Source: Campylorhamphus procurvoides | Taxonomy: Eukaryota > Chordata > Aves > Passeriformes > Dendrocolaptidae | Reading direction: 5' to 3' | Length of the DNA: 64,000 nucleotides | Assembly: GCA_013396655.1 (NCBI GenBank) | Contig: WBMV01008410.1 | Coordinates: 62,343 to 126,342, forward strand | In this document: in pieces, positions 1 to 12,330 of the stretch | How the letters are laid out: every line of letters begins with the position of its first letter | How positions within the stretch are numbered: the first letter of the stretch is position 1 | Notes under the pieces: model-generated | Seen by the model: only the letters and a program-made list of their open reading frames with translations | The model's database searches: none | Told to the model about the DNA's origin: nothing | Made by a program: the position numbers and the translations under genes

Positions 1-247
1 TTCAGGTACTGGAAGGCCACAGTTAGGTCACCCCGGAGCCTTCTCTTCTCCAGGCTGAACAATCCCAATTCTCTCAGCCTTTTGTCATAGGAGAGGTGTT
101 CCATCCTTCTGATTATCTTTTTGGTCTCCTCTGGACTCACTCCAACAGATCAATGTCCTTCCTGTGCTGAGAACCCCAGAGCTGGATGCAGTGCTCCTGG
201 TGGGGTCTCACCAGAGTAGAGGGACAGAATCCCCTCCCTCGACCTGA
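1..247 (-). mobile_element. CR1 LINE fragment, cut by window edge
   Basis: Read on the minus strand this is the C-terminal part of CR1 reverse transcriptase with several stops. It runs from an RPHQEHCIQLW-like segment through a degraded QRR..EHLSYEERLREL region to [13 protein letters not shown]. The same stretch recurs at 53139-53330 in the same orientation. The 3' end of the element lies to the left of base 1. It is inactive. Confidence 0.85.
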
Positions 248-1559
248 AGTGAGCCTTCGTAAGACACAGGCACTTGCACCATTACACTGTAAAACAATGC
301 CCTTATGAACATCTTATTTAAAGAAAATTTAAAAAATAATTATAGTGCTTGCTAGACCCATAATGCAAAGCCCTGTCTGATCAGAATGAGAAAACTCTGG
401 TTTTATCTGGAGCAATGCAAACTCTTTTTGCAGTGCTCATCTGCTCACCTTTATGTGAACCAGGGAAGGGCTGAGCCGAAAGCCAGATCCTTATGCTGTT
501 TTCAGGAAGGTACTCCGTGTGTTCATCTGTTCTCCCCTGTTCTTGTTTGCTTGAGCCTCTGCTCTCACATGCACTGACAAACAGCACAGGGTTCTAGGTG
601 TTTCCCAAATACTCACTTTTGTTGGTCTAGTTGACTGGTTTCTTTTGTATTACTTTGCCAGACTGTATTTTAGAGTGAGATGCAGACATACCTGACAGCT
701 TGTTTCCTTAAAGGCTGTTTATCTCTATCCAACTCTGCTTCTGAGGTGTGTGTCTTGCCTCTGACATGTGCGGTGCCCTCAGCAGTTATTAGGACTGTGA
801 CATGTCCTCAGGACATGTATAAATTACAGCTTGCCTTGTCATCTGTCAATTTTGTCTTCTCCAAAAAGTCTAAAAGATTTAGAAATTCTGGGCTTGTACC
901 TCTCCTATCCAAACTGCAAGTTCTGTGCTTCCTAGGAGTCCCAGCTAAAAATATTAACTGGATCAGGACTAGAAGGAATTAGTCAAGCAGCTGGTGAAAG
1001 GTGTCAAACAGAATGTTAAATTTGGTATTCAAGCATCTGAATCAGCATAAGCCAAAATGATCTATGATTTGTCTCCTCTGCACTGGTGGACTTGCTCAGT
1101 CTTTGCAGATCTTGAAGTATGAACACTGCTAACTGGATGGTACATATTTCCTTGGAGTAGGAAGTGCCTGTCCTCTGAGATTTCAGGCCAGTGCAGGTGG
1201 TCTTTGCAGGGTGGGGTTCAACTACCACTGGCAAATGTAAGAAAATAAGTGCTGGTGGAATTATCTTCTGAGACAGTATCTCAGAGGGGGTGCTGTTGGG
1301 ATGTGTAGTGGCCCTGGAGCTAGGCATTGTTTCCATTGGTCCTCTGTGTGGGAATATAAACTCAGAGCAGATGAAATGTTTGACTGATGAAAAGGCAGGT
1401 GAAGTTGTAAATCATGCTGGGAACAGAGCTGTCGTGCAGGGTGATTAATCTTGTGGTAAGCTGGAATTATTCAAACCAAATGCATTTTAATGCAGCCAAA
1501 TATAACATTATACCTCTCTAGACAAGGAGGAGAGCTGTGTTTTGGAAGGCAACATCTCC

Positions 1560-1637
1560 AAAAAAAAAAAAAAGCCAACACAAAAAAAACCCCAAACCCA
1601 CAACAAACCAAAAAAAAGCAGAAAAAAGGAAAAAAAC
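1560..1637. repeat. A-rich low-complexity tract
   Basis: About 78 bp of adenine runs broken by CC and CCC, plus a few G. It is not a clean microsatellite. It could be the decayed poly(A) end of a retrocopy, but I see no recognisable copy next to it. Confidence 0.85.
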
Positions 1638-4600
1638 CCTCACTTTTGTGGAGAAGTAAATTTGAGTTCCCAGTGTGGTATCTTGGCAAGAAGGCTGAAC
1701 ATAATTCTGCTGTGCAAATAGGGAATCCTGAGTAGCAGTATAGAGATGATTTGAGCATTAGTGAGGCTTATACTGAAATATTAGGCTTGGTTACAGAGCC
1801 AACATCTTTCAGAGCATGCGGAAAAGCTGTATATGGTTAAGAAAGAGCCCCAAATTGATTAAACAGTTGGAGAGAATGCCCTAAAAGTGGAGAGAGGACA
1901 ACATCCAGTCAAAAGTTGGACTGGAAATGAATTTTGTCTGGCCCTAACACAAGTCCTAGTCATGTGATTTCCTCCACAAATCTCTGGAAAGTTTCTTAGT
2001 GCTCTACTCTTCTCCACATCTGTTGAGAAGTGGCTTCCCCTTTGCAGCTGGGAAGACAACCCAGCTTTGGTGTGGCAAAGCTCATGTTGCTTCCTGGCTT
2101 TTTGCTGAGCAGCCCTCTCTATGCAGTGCTGGTGAAAATAAATGGGATTTTTGAGTTCAGGGTGTGATAGTTATCAAAAATATGCTGAAATGTGACTAAC
2201 ATTCAGTTTTGCAGTATTCCAGTGAGGAGAAGCACTAGGTATGAAAGAAGTCCTTTATTCTGTCAAGGTAGGCATAGTAAGAATTAGCAGTGGAAAGCCA
2301 AGTAAGTCAAATAAGGAATCGTGCAGTTTTTAAATCACTCCAAGTGATTAAATGTTGAAACAAACTGCAAATGAAACAGTGGCTTCTCTGTTTTTTGAGC
2401 TCTTCAAATGAAGTGTGCATATACTTGCCAAAAACAAGTTATCAGGCTCAAAACAGGATATGCCAGTAACATTTTTGAGCTGTGAAATAGAGGAGGCCGG
2501 GCCTTCTGGCCTTAAGCTACAAAGCAGTGAATTCTCAAAACATTTTCTTTTCTGGGAAGGGACCATTTTGAAAGTTTAGTGCTAGTCTTTTCCCTGCCCA
2601 CAGTATGGTTCACAGCCAGATCCATAGTGCTCTGGAATATATCAACACAACAGGATAGCTGAGAACTTCTGGGCACTTTAGGGACTAGGAACAGAATGAG
2701 AACCAGTGATCCTGGTTTAAATTTCTCAGGAATCCTGGGATGGGGTCTTCTTGAGCTGTGAAGTCCCATCTCTGTTCCCTGTTCTTCTGACTTGCTGTGG
2801 TTGCTTTGGCAGTCCTCTTCACTGCCTTTGCTCATCCTGTAAAAAGGAGTGCTGCATATACAGGCTTAAAACACTCTGAAGTGCTATAAAACTTCCAGTT
2901 ATTACTGTTACTCCTCAAGAGCCTTTGAAAACGCATTCAGCACATGCCCAAACTCTCTGAGCTCTTGGAAAGATTTGTTCTTTCCTGATTTTTTGGAACT
3001 ATTGGCATACAGTTAAGCTCGAAGTGCCAGCTGTTTTCTTTCTTACAGCACACCAACTCTGTGACTGCAGCAGAGTGTAGAGTTGGCAGAGATACTTAAA
3101 TAAGCCAGGAGAGAGTCTTGCTTGAGCAGTGCAAGCTCACTCAGCTTGTTTCACAGTGGGTTACCTTAGCCTGTACTCAGTGCCCTGCTGCACAGTTTGC
3201 TCTCTGATAGAAAAAAATGTACTGAAAATTCACTAATTTGTGACTTGCTCAGTCATCTGTCTATGCCATGCAGATGGAAGCACAGGGGTATTCTTAGATT
3301 GTGCTCATGGTTTTGTAGACCTACAACTTACCTGAAGAAGTTTGCTGTTCTTTTTTTGTGTCCTCTACACTTTAAATATCTGAAAGACAAATAAATAGCT
3401 AAGACGTATTTTCGGCTACTAAAATTTTTGTCTTTGAAACTGATCTCTTCTTCCCAGAGGAGCTTGCCTAACCAGGGCATAACCAGCCCCTGCCCTTGGC
3501 GTCTAAGAAATCCAAGCCTAAAGAATATAACCCCAGACAGCCAGCTCATCAAAATGTGAGCATATCTGGGAAAAGAGAATGGATGTGCTTGTGTAGCTGT
3601 GATGCTTATGAACAGTCAGCTGTTCACAAATGTACTTCCCCATATTCCTTTTTTTTTTTATCAGATGGGCTCCAGGGGGAGACAGGACAGATTTTAGGCT
3701 GCAGTAGCTCTTTTTAGCATGGTGATATCTTGTTCCAAGCCATATCAGCAAGACAGCTGGCAGAGTTGATTTATAGAAAGCCATGTATCACAGGATCTAA
3801 GATATAAGGCTGTGGTGTTTTGGTTTTTAAGTCCTCCAAAGAGAAGGTAATTTACCAGTTTGTCATGCTAGAAACTGAAGCACGGGCTGCTTGTGTAGTA
3901 AAAATACGTGCTTTAACTCATGACCATGTAGGGTCCTCACTTTGAGATTTACTGTGTGAACGCAGGGTTTACTCCAAGCATTGCACTTTCTAACTTGAGG
4001 ATACTGTTGCATTAACCATAGTGGATCAGCCACCAGAAATTTTGGAGGCAATGGAGGAAGAACATGTATGTCTCATGACTTTGTTGGTGAACTACGAGGG
4101 AAAGATACAAATAAACATTTTTAAAAATCAAGCAAAATACTTTGTTCTGATATTGAATATTTTCTGATTCTATTGAATTCAGCAAAGGGATAATATAAGT
4201 GGAAAATGTGTTAGACACTTAATAAGCATCAGAACAAAAAATTTAGATGCTTTTCAGATTTTTGTTTTGCATGAACTATTTGGCGATATCACAATGATAT
4301 TCTGGGGTACTTTGCTACCACTAAGTCAGTATTCTTCTGAAAAGGATTTTGGGGGTGAATGTGTCTAACTTTAAATGCAAATGGAGAGGAATATTTTAGA
4401 CAGTGGTAATAGTTGGTTTGAAACTTTCTCTCTGTTTGCACATGATACTCACAGGCTCAGTTCTCCATGTTGAGACCAGTTATCACACTATCTGCACCTT
4501 TCATTAGCAAAACTTGTCTTCCCACATACACTTGTTACGTGTCAGGATCTGAAATTTAGTCTCTGCTCAGGTGAACACTGAGGATCCTCATGACATGCAA

Positions 4601-5146
4601 TTCATTACTGTGAGAGCTTGTTCACTCTCCTCTTCTTGTACTGCCTGGTGTTCTGCTGTAAAGAACAAGTCCTGCTGGCACTGATTATCAGAAAAACTGT
4701 GTGATATCTCTAATATATCCATCCCTTGTACCTCAGGGAAAAAAAAACCAACCAGTTTGCACTTTGTGGTCTGCATGGGGCAGTTTGTCTCTGCTCTCCC
4801 AGTACATGCTGGTGCATCCATGTGGTGCAGAGCAGCTGTCTCAGATCTGAAGCTGCTGCTTTCACTTCCAGCAGTGGTATCACCATTGTCAGCTCTTGGG
4901 TCTGCACCCTGTGCTTGACAGCGTCCTCTGTGGTCTTCTAACAGTGATCAGTGAGCTACCTGCAGCCTGGAAGACTGACTATGCAGGATTTTGGGACAAC
5001 ATGCAGTGCTCTGCTAGTTTTTACTGAAAACCAAAAGCCTTTCTCTTGAAAATGCCGCTCTTCAAAGCTATACCACAGATGTGCTGCTATGAGTATGTGC
5101 TGTTCTTGTCATTCTGGAACACTGAATATCACTAATGAAATAAGCC

Positions 5147-5168
5147 TTTATTTATTTATTTATTAAAT
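5147..5168. repeat. Short (TTTA)n microsatellite
   Basis: About four TTTA units run into TATTAAATAA. It is short, so likely of low variability. Confidence 0.85.
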
Positions 5169-7614
5169 AACATGCTGATATGCCACAGTTTAGTATTCTG
5201 AGTGAGAATTCACTCTCATTAAAATGAATTTATATGCCTATTCCAGAAGGTTTCACTGAGGTTTCAGTGTTAATTGTGGGTTATTCCCATCACATTGCTT
5301 TTCATCAGGAATAGGCTATACTTAGCGAACATATTATTCAGAATTATGTGTGATATTCACACATCTGTGCTTTAACCCACATCCATGACATTTCATAACA
5401 TAATAATAACATAATGAGTAGGATTCAGCTCCTGTATTAAGCTGGGTTTACCAGGTCAGTAGTGGCTTTTACAGTCAGTGGAGCACAGAGGATTTGCTCA
5501 CCTTTAAGGTGAATTTTCTATACTTAGTGAAGTGGGTTGATTGATCCCTACTGATGGTAGCAGGAACCTGGGCTCTGAGCACACGGACCTGCATTCAGGT
5601 GTTGTATTCTGCAAAGTGAACCCTGGGTTTTGTTCTCCCAGAGCTTCTTCCCCAGGCTTTGCTTTTCCCCTGCTAGGCTAACCTCCAGGTGGACTTGCTG
5701 AAGCTGCTGAGCTATTCCACTTGATAAAGACCTTCTCTATCACCTTTAGTTGAAGAATGTGGCTGGCCTATGTTCCTTCTGGATCACTGGGGAGAGAACT
5801 GTATCCAAACCCCTGTTCAGATCTTTGGTGTCTGAATCACCCTCTGAAGAGGTCTCTTCTCTGCTGGCTGTGCAGGGGGATGGGGAACAGGTCTCAGAGA
5901 CTCTTCAGCACAGTGCTAACAAATAGAAAATGGATGTTCTCCACAGACTATATGGAAATGTGCCTGGCCAGTCAGTACCCTTCAGGAGAAATAAGAGCAT
6001 GAAACAGGTTGGATTCAAAGGGCAATTTGACTTCATAGTCCATTCTGCTATGAGACACTCCTGGTGGTCATTTCCATAGCCTTCACAAGGGTTTTTGCTC
6101 CTGAGGAGAGCATGGATTAATCTTTATCACAGATAGACCTCAACTAAATGCCAGTTCAGTGACATTACTTGGCTAAGAACAAAGACAATTCTGTGAATTA
6201 AAAGAACTGGGGAAATCTCTGATGGAGAAAACAAGTTTCCTTCCTCTTCAGCTAGAATCCTAGGAATAAGCTTCCCCCTCACCCCAAAAAAATGTTAAAA
6301 ATGTTATTTGGGTTCAGATCTGCTTAAAGTAATGCCAGTTTTGGAATCTCACCTTTCTGCACAATAAGGAAGCAATTTTCCTCGTCTGTCCCCAGTACAG
6401 AGATGTGAAAACAGAGTATTTCCACAATCCACTACAAAGCAGCAGTAATAGTTTTGTTGGTGTGTGTTTCTTTGCTGGTTCTTTGAATGTTCTCTGTGTG
6501 ACCCTGATAAATTTGAGGCACACAATGTCTGTATCTACATGCTGATTTGGGATCAGCTTACTGTCAAGGAGAGTTCTCTAAAGTTAATGTTATCACTGGA
6601 GTACACATTTACCAAGTCCTAATCCTGCAGGTTGCACAAAATGTGAAGAGAGGTAGAAAGCATCTTTAAAAGAAGAGGATTGTTCTGGAAACAGGATGTA
6701 TAGAGAATTTATTTCCCATATACTTTATGCCTGAGGGCATTGACAGTAATAAAAAGCACTAGATGGCTAGGATACTCTCAGAGACAGCATTGTGTTCATA
6801 GATTAGGAAAGTTCCTTCTTTGTTTCTAGAGAGTTTATCTACATCGACAGCTTTGCTTCCCTATTCAGAGAATTTGGAAATTGTTTTTTACATGACCAAA
6901 AAACTCTGAGAATTGCAGAGTCAGTCAGGGCATGATAAGAAAAAAACACAAAAGAAAGATGGTCCTACTGAGAATAGGAAGAGCTAATTTCAGCAGCGCA
7001 AAGGAAAGGTGAAAGTAAATAGAAAAGAGAGTGGAAAGTCTTGACAAAAAAAGAGCTTCTCTGCCAAGCAAGGAGGTATTGGCCATAAACAGAAAATAAA
7101 GCTGTAATGACTTGTACATTGTCCAGTTGTGAGTAATGGCAATGAGTATGATGCTTTACAAATACTTTAATGAAATGCTTTTCTTTGAAAAAGCAATGGA
7201 GACAGAAATATCAAATATTACCAATACAGCAACTGAAATGGCACTGTCCTTGGTTCAGCCTGTATGTCTGCAATGTTAGCAGAATCCTAACCTAGAGAAA
7301 GAAGTGTCCACAAAATTCTTTTTTTCCCTCTAAGCTTTTCCTCCAAAGCTTCACAGGTCTCTCTCCTTGAAATAAAGCACACCGAAAAAGTAGTTATCCT
7401 GCATGAGCATGTTGTTCCCATGCCCTGGGAATGACATTGCAACAGTGGAAAGGATGTTCAGATGTAGGCACACCAATGTGACCATTTGGTCTTGTGAGGA
7501 ATGTCGTTCCCACACAACTGTGGATTATAGGCTTCAGGGGTTTTAGGCATAGGTGAGTGCTGTCAGATTGTATGTTTCAACAGCTGGAAACTGATTTAAT
7601 ATCTCCTTGTTTAG

Positions 7615-7862
7615 ATGACTTCATGAAGCAGGGCCATGGCATGGTCCTGCTGTACTCCCTGAAGAACCCTTCCTTCCCAGAGTATGTCTTCAGCAGCAAC
7701 AGTGGCGTCATGTGCCTGGACTTCAACAGTGAACATCCCCACCTCATGGCAGTGGGCTTCTATGATGGCAACGTGGCCATCTACAACCTGAAGAAGGCAA
7801 CCTCCCAGCCCATCCACAAGAGCAATGCTGAGTCAGGAAAGCACACAGAGCCAGTGTGGCAG
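7615..7862 (+). CDS. DNAI1: DNAI1 exon A: first WD-repeat exon seen here
   Basis: This 248-nt exon is preceded by a pyrimidine-rich stretch ending in tttag and followed by donor gtaagg. Its first two bases finish a codon begun in an upstream exon; the full codons then read [14 protein letters not shown] and on through KNPSFPEY to GKHTEPVWQ. It carries a WD-type blade around GVMCLDF, a histidine-rich turn and [11 protein letters not shown]. This is one of the most conserved stretches of DNAI1. The frame stays open upstream to an ATG at 7557 and downstream to 7940, but both extensions lose similarity to the family exactly at the splice sites, so the boundaries rest on homology and on the AG/GT signals together. 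The partner exon, which should end in a glycine-rich VGYGS-like segment, was not found between 1 and 7614. Confidence 0.95.
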
Positions 7863-9426
7863 GTAAGGCTGCTTTTCCTTCCCTCTAACTGGGCTTTAAA
7901 TGGAACTGAGTTTGGGCATAGAAGGAAAAGTGCTGTATGAGGAAAGGTGTTGTGCTAATACATATATTTCTGATTGATTATTAAGTTGTATTTCAAGTTA
8001 ATTTTGAAATAAGCAGAAAGGCATATTTCTGTCCTCCACAGAACTAAACATGTGAGCAAAAGTTTGCTATAAACATCTATTTCTCCTTAGTTTTTATAAA
8101 TGACTTCTTTTTGGAGAAGAGCTGGTATCCTTTGTATACCAGCATGCAATGCTATTTATGCTCCAAACAGAAAATCACAGGGCAGCAAGTCATAAGCAGT
8201 GTGTAAAACAAGTATATCAACTCTAAGAGAGATCTGTTGGGCACAATAAATCCAGGGGCAGCTGCCTGTGGGACTGGCCACCAGTATGATTCAAGACACG
8301 CTACCTTGTAGTTGACCTTGTAATTGATCCTGAAGTACTCTAGTGAATTAAGAATTGTGATGTGCAGGTAATAATGCTCTTAAAGTAATGCCCCTCTGCC
8401 ATCTGTCAGGAAGAGCCACCAGATGCATGGTACTGTGAAAGATTGGGGTGCCTATGTTGCTACATCCAGCCAGCTTTATAGTTATATCTACAATGTAATC
8501 TGAGCTCAGACTGAAGCACTGAAAGGTGTATGTGCTTTTGATCTCATTTCTAGCAGTGGAAGCGTGGCAGCACCTATTTCAACATGGTCTATATGAGCCT
8601 GTGAGGTGCAGGGATGTGTATTTGATTTTGTAGCTTTGGCTACAGGTGTTGCTGCCGTAACTACTGCCATGACCTGATTTAGGCTGGCTAATACAGTCAC
8701 ACGTCAATGCTCCTTGTGCTTTGGCACATGCTGTGTGGGGATTTTTCCTCAGCCATGGTTACTTATTGCATCTTCCAATAAAAGTTCAAGAAATCAACAG
8801 AACCTGATGGGACTGCAGATTGATGTGGAATATGCCAAGAGCAAGACCTGTGCTTGCTATAAACAGAGAGTTTATGCAAATGTAACATTTCCGAGAAGGC
8901 CTGAATTATATATTTCCTGCTTGTCTGTCCAAAGCTTTTTCTCTAACAAATACTTATAGCTCATCTTACAGGTTAACATGGTACTGGCCAAATAGTAAGT
9001 CCTATGTGCAGGTTTTCATGGCCTTGCTGCAGAGTGCTAAGGGAGTTCACACTTGTTATAGCACTCTATAGATGCCAGAATCTCACATCATTTGTGCCCC
9101 AGATGGTGTTGGGGAGGAAAGTGTATGCTTAAGGGCTGTTATGAGCAGCCTCATCCCTACAGACCAGACACAGGTACATTCAGGAGCAGAGGCAGTCTGT
9201 GTAGGATTTTTACAGGTAGGTTTATGTGCACTACTTAGCAGCAATGTGGCTCAGAAGTGAAAAAAATCATCAGGTACTCTAGGAAGATAGCATTGGAAAG
9301 GAGAAAAAGTACCTCATGGATTTGGCTAGATGTAGCTATAAGTAGACTGTAGTTCCTGCTTTTTTATTTCCAGAGGTTGAGTGCTAAGAATTCATGATTT
9401 TTTTCTGTAATAAGAAAATTTATCTG

Positions 9427-9526
9427 AACACCCTGGTCTAGTGGAAGGCATTCCTGCCCACAGCAGGGTTGAAGCAAGATGGTCTTTAAGGTCCCTCCCA
9501 ACCCAAACTATTCTGTGATTCTATGA
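9427..9526 (+). mobile_element. CR1 LINE 3' tail
   Basis: The stretch begins near CCTGGTCTAGTGG, runs through a GATGGTCTTTAAGGTCCC segment and ends ATTCTGTGATTCTATGA, which is the canonical avian CR1 3' UTR and its 8-bp-type tail repeat. It is a typical 5'-truncated copy of about 100 bp with only a few differences from the common pattern. Confidence 0.9.
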
Positions 9527-12120
9527 CTAAAGTACCAATAGTTTTACTAAATTTTATGATTTTTCACTTGTTACAAAACTAGTGAGCAAAATTAGTAACT
9601 AGGTGATTGCACAGCAATCCAGAGAGCTTGTACTTCTTTTGGAGAGATCTGAAATCTAACCATTTGTCAGTATAAGCCAAAAGCTTTAGAAAAGATTTTC
9701 CCTCCATTTTATGGGAGGGAAAGCAATGCAGACTGTCTGTTAGGTTGAGACACTGGATTGTTATTCCTTATTTAGCATTTAATGATTCCAGAAAGTGATG
9801 CCTTGTTTCTCATAGTTACCTCAAAGATCCCCTATTCTCCCCCACCAGCATCCCCTCTAATCTGAGGCCTGGTCTTTGCCTAGATCCTAGACCTCACTTT
9901 TGTAGAAAAAGTAGAAAATAACAAAATTCTCCCAAACAATTAGCTTTTGTTGTCTGGACTGCCTGGATTATTCCTTTTGAAACAATACAGCCCTTTAACA
10001 ATGGAAGCAAAATGGGAAGTGAGTAAACCAGACTGGCAGCTCTTTTCTTGTGCCATTTCATCTTCAGTGGCTTAGTAATATCTCAGTACATTTGCATAAA
10101 AAAAAACTGATGTAACATTGTCCATTATTAAATTTTCTAATTCTGTTGCCTAAGAAAGGGTTTGTCTGCCTGATACCACTCCCTATATTTTGAAAGAGCA
10201 TAGCAATGATTTCTTACAGATTTGGCAATTGTCTCCTATGTATTAAGTGCTACTGAACTGTGAATAATGGAAAATTCTGGCTTGTTTTAAATTATATATT
10301 TCTAATTGCATGCTACTAATTGATGAGTATCCAAATCCAGCAAGAAATAAACACATACATGGTTATATGCACGTGTATGCCTGCAGTGCAGTGTGGATAA
10401 TACCACCAAACCTTAGGTCTTACAGGAGCACAGAACTAGAGATGGTCTCTGGGTCAATGAATTCAGGTCTCTGCCTTTGAATGTAAATACCAGCTGAAAA
10501 GGAGTCACTTCCTGGGAAACTGTGTCAGAACAGTCATGTTCTGCTGGGAAAAAGCCTATGTGGTATTAACCTAAACCCCACTTTAATCAGAATAATGCTC
10601 AAATAGTCAGCAAAATCCTCACGCTCCCATCATCTCTGAGTAAGCCTACAAAGCAAGTTCCTGGTCAGTGTATTTTTCTGAGCCAATGGCTCACATCCCA
10701 GGGCTTGGCAGCAGATGTTAATGAGGGTGCCAAAGTGGAACAACTGGATTAGATTTTGGCACCCAGAACCCACAAGAGCAATGTCCTCTGGGAAGAAGTG
10801 ACACCCTGCTGGGAAGGGGCTCTCGGCACAGACCCTCTCCCCATTCTAACTTTGGTATTTGTTCTTACTTTCTCCTTTCCTTTTAAAAAAAGATTATGAT
10901 TAGGGTTGATTGATAGCTGAGAAGAGTGCTTTTTCTCTTACCTTTCTACACTGGGGTATACTAAATATTTTAGGTTTAAAGCGTTTGGAATCTGAAGCTA
11001 TTCAGAAAGAGGGATTGATAACTGGAACTATCTGCTGTGTCACTGTTTCTGCTGTTCAATCTCCTTTCTAAAACACATCTTTTCGGACAAATTTGGTTTC
11101 AGTGTGTGCTTCTAGTTCACTTTCACATCAAGTCAAAGGACATTATTTCTTCTTGCTGCTGGGACTAGTACAGAGACAATACTGCTGCAGAGGCTTGGAA
11201 ATAATAATTATTTTACTTGCTCACCATCAGAGCTACTGACGAAATTCCCACTGCAAAGTGTTGACCGTAAGATCTGCAAAGGGAACAATTCTTTTGGCTG
11301 TGCTTAAAGCAAATCTCTGCAGCCACAGCATGATTTGGAATTGCTATGGAGAGATCACTGGTTAGAAAAGCACTTTGGTTCGTTGTTAGTTCACTGAAGC
11401 TGATCTGGCCTCCCTGAGGAGCTGATGCCAGGGAGCTTCAGATGGCATCCTGAGGGAATTATTTTCTGGCCTATATTTGTGCATGAGAAGATAAAAGACT
11501 GGCCACTGCTGGCTAATTCTTCACCAAATGCCATTCAGGTCAGATGTGATGCTCAAGGTGTGAACAAAAAGGACAAGGCAGGATGGTAGTAACCTGCTAA
11601 CTGCAACAGGAAACAAAAAGGAGTGTCAGCTTGCAGAACAGTTACCCACTATAACTTGCAGAAGTCCCATCTCAAGTATAAACCACGTAAAACACACCTG
11701 AAACTTGATTGTTAGAGTTTGCCCAGTAATTGTGTGATCCCTTCTTCATCTCTTCTTTCTGTGCTCCAATCTTAGTCCTTAAATAAGTCTACACTGAACT
11801 TCAGCAGTTCATGAAGCCACTCCTGACCCACAGAAATTTTGTTTTACTGATGGAAGTACATGAAAATCCCTTTAAAGTCAGCATAGCCTGCTGTTCTCCA
11901 CCTCTCTCCCTGCTGCTCTGCACAGCTTCACAAAAAAGGCCTTTCTGGCAAGCTGATCATATTCGCTGCACTTAGGAGAAAAAAACCCGCATTTAGTTCA
12001 TAATCCACTGTCACACCAGCACATTGTTTCATTTCTGATGATGGGCATTCTCCTAAATCTGTCATCTGCAGTCAGACAAACACATTTTGCAGCTTACATT
12101 GCCTCTGAGATGTTACTGCT

Positions 12121-12330
12121 TCACATAATATTTTGTTTCTTTGGCTTCAGGCAAACAAATTGCTTGATACAAAGGAAATAAAAGAAAAATATAAGACAGA
12201 AGGTTGCTATCAAGGTCAGAATAAAGATCAGCTGTCTCAGAACAGCCTCAACACCCTTCGTGTTGCCTTCACTGCTAAGAAGCACAAAACAGGTATTTGC
12301 AGGGGGTAGTCCAATGTAAAAAAATCTCAT
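12121..12330 (-). CDS. Weak candidate: small single-pass membrane protein ORF, 69 codons
   Basis: The minus strand of the first DNAI1 intron encodes 69 residues. A polar start containing SSEGNTKGVEAVLRQ leads into a strongly hydrophobic stretch, LIFILTLIATFCLIFFFYF, and then a basic tail with KPKKQ. That layout (short luminal or outer end, one membrane span, positive cytosolic tail) is how small integral membrane proteins look. However, the hydrophobic stretch is read from the complement of an A-rich sequence, which yields Phe, Leu and Ile by chance. An in-frame AG after a T-rich run near 12281 could be an acceptor. I recognise no family. Confidence 0.12.
   Translation of the reverse strand: MRFFYIGLPPANTCFVLLSSEGNTKGVEAVLRQLIFILTLIATFCLIFFFYFLCIKQFVCLKPKKQNIM

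Larger units (their letters stand above)
248..7614. other. Flanking/intron sequence upstream of exon A
   Basis: Exon A starts in mid-codon, so this stretch should be intron, or contain an upstream DNAI1 exon that I could not find. I read it for the expected preceding exon, a segment ending in a VGYGS-like motif before a GT donor, and did not see it. Apart from an A-rich tract near 1.6 kb and a short (TTTA)n tract near 5.15 kb, I see no recognisable gene, RNA or repeat. Open frames here are short and unconserved in appearance. Confidence 0.6.

Noticed and set aside
7611..7817. 68-codon minus-strand open frame over exon A
   Set aside because: It is the shadow of the conserved DNAI1 exon, which is supported by family similarity and splice sites on the + strand.
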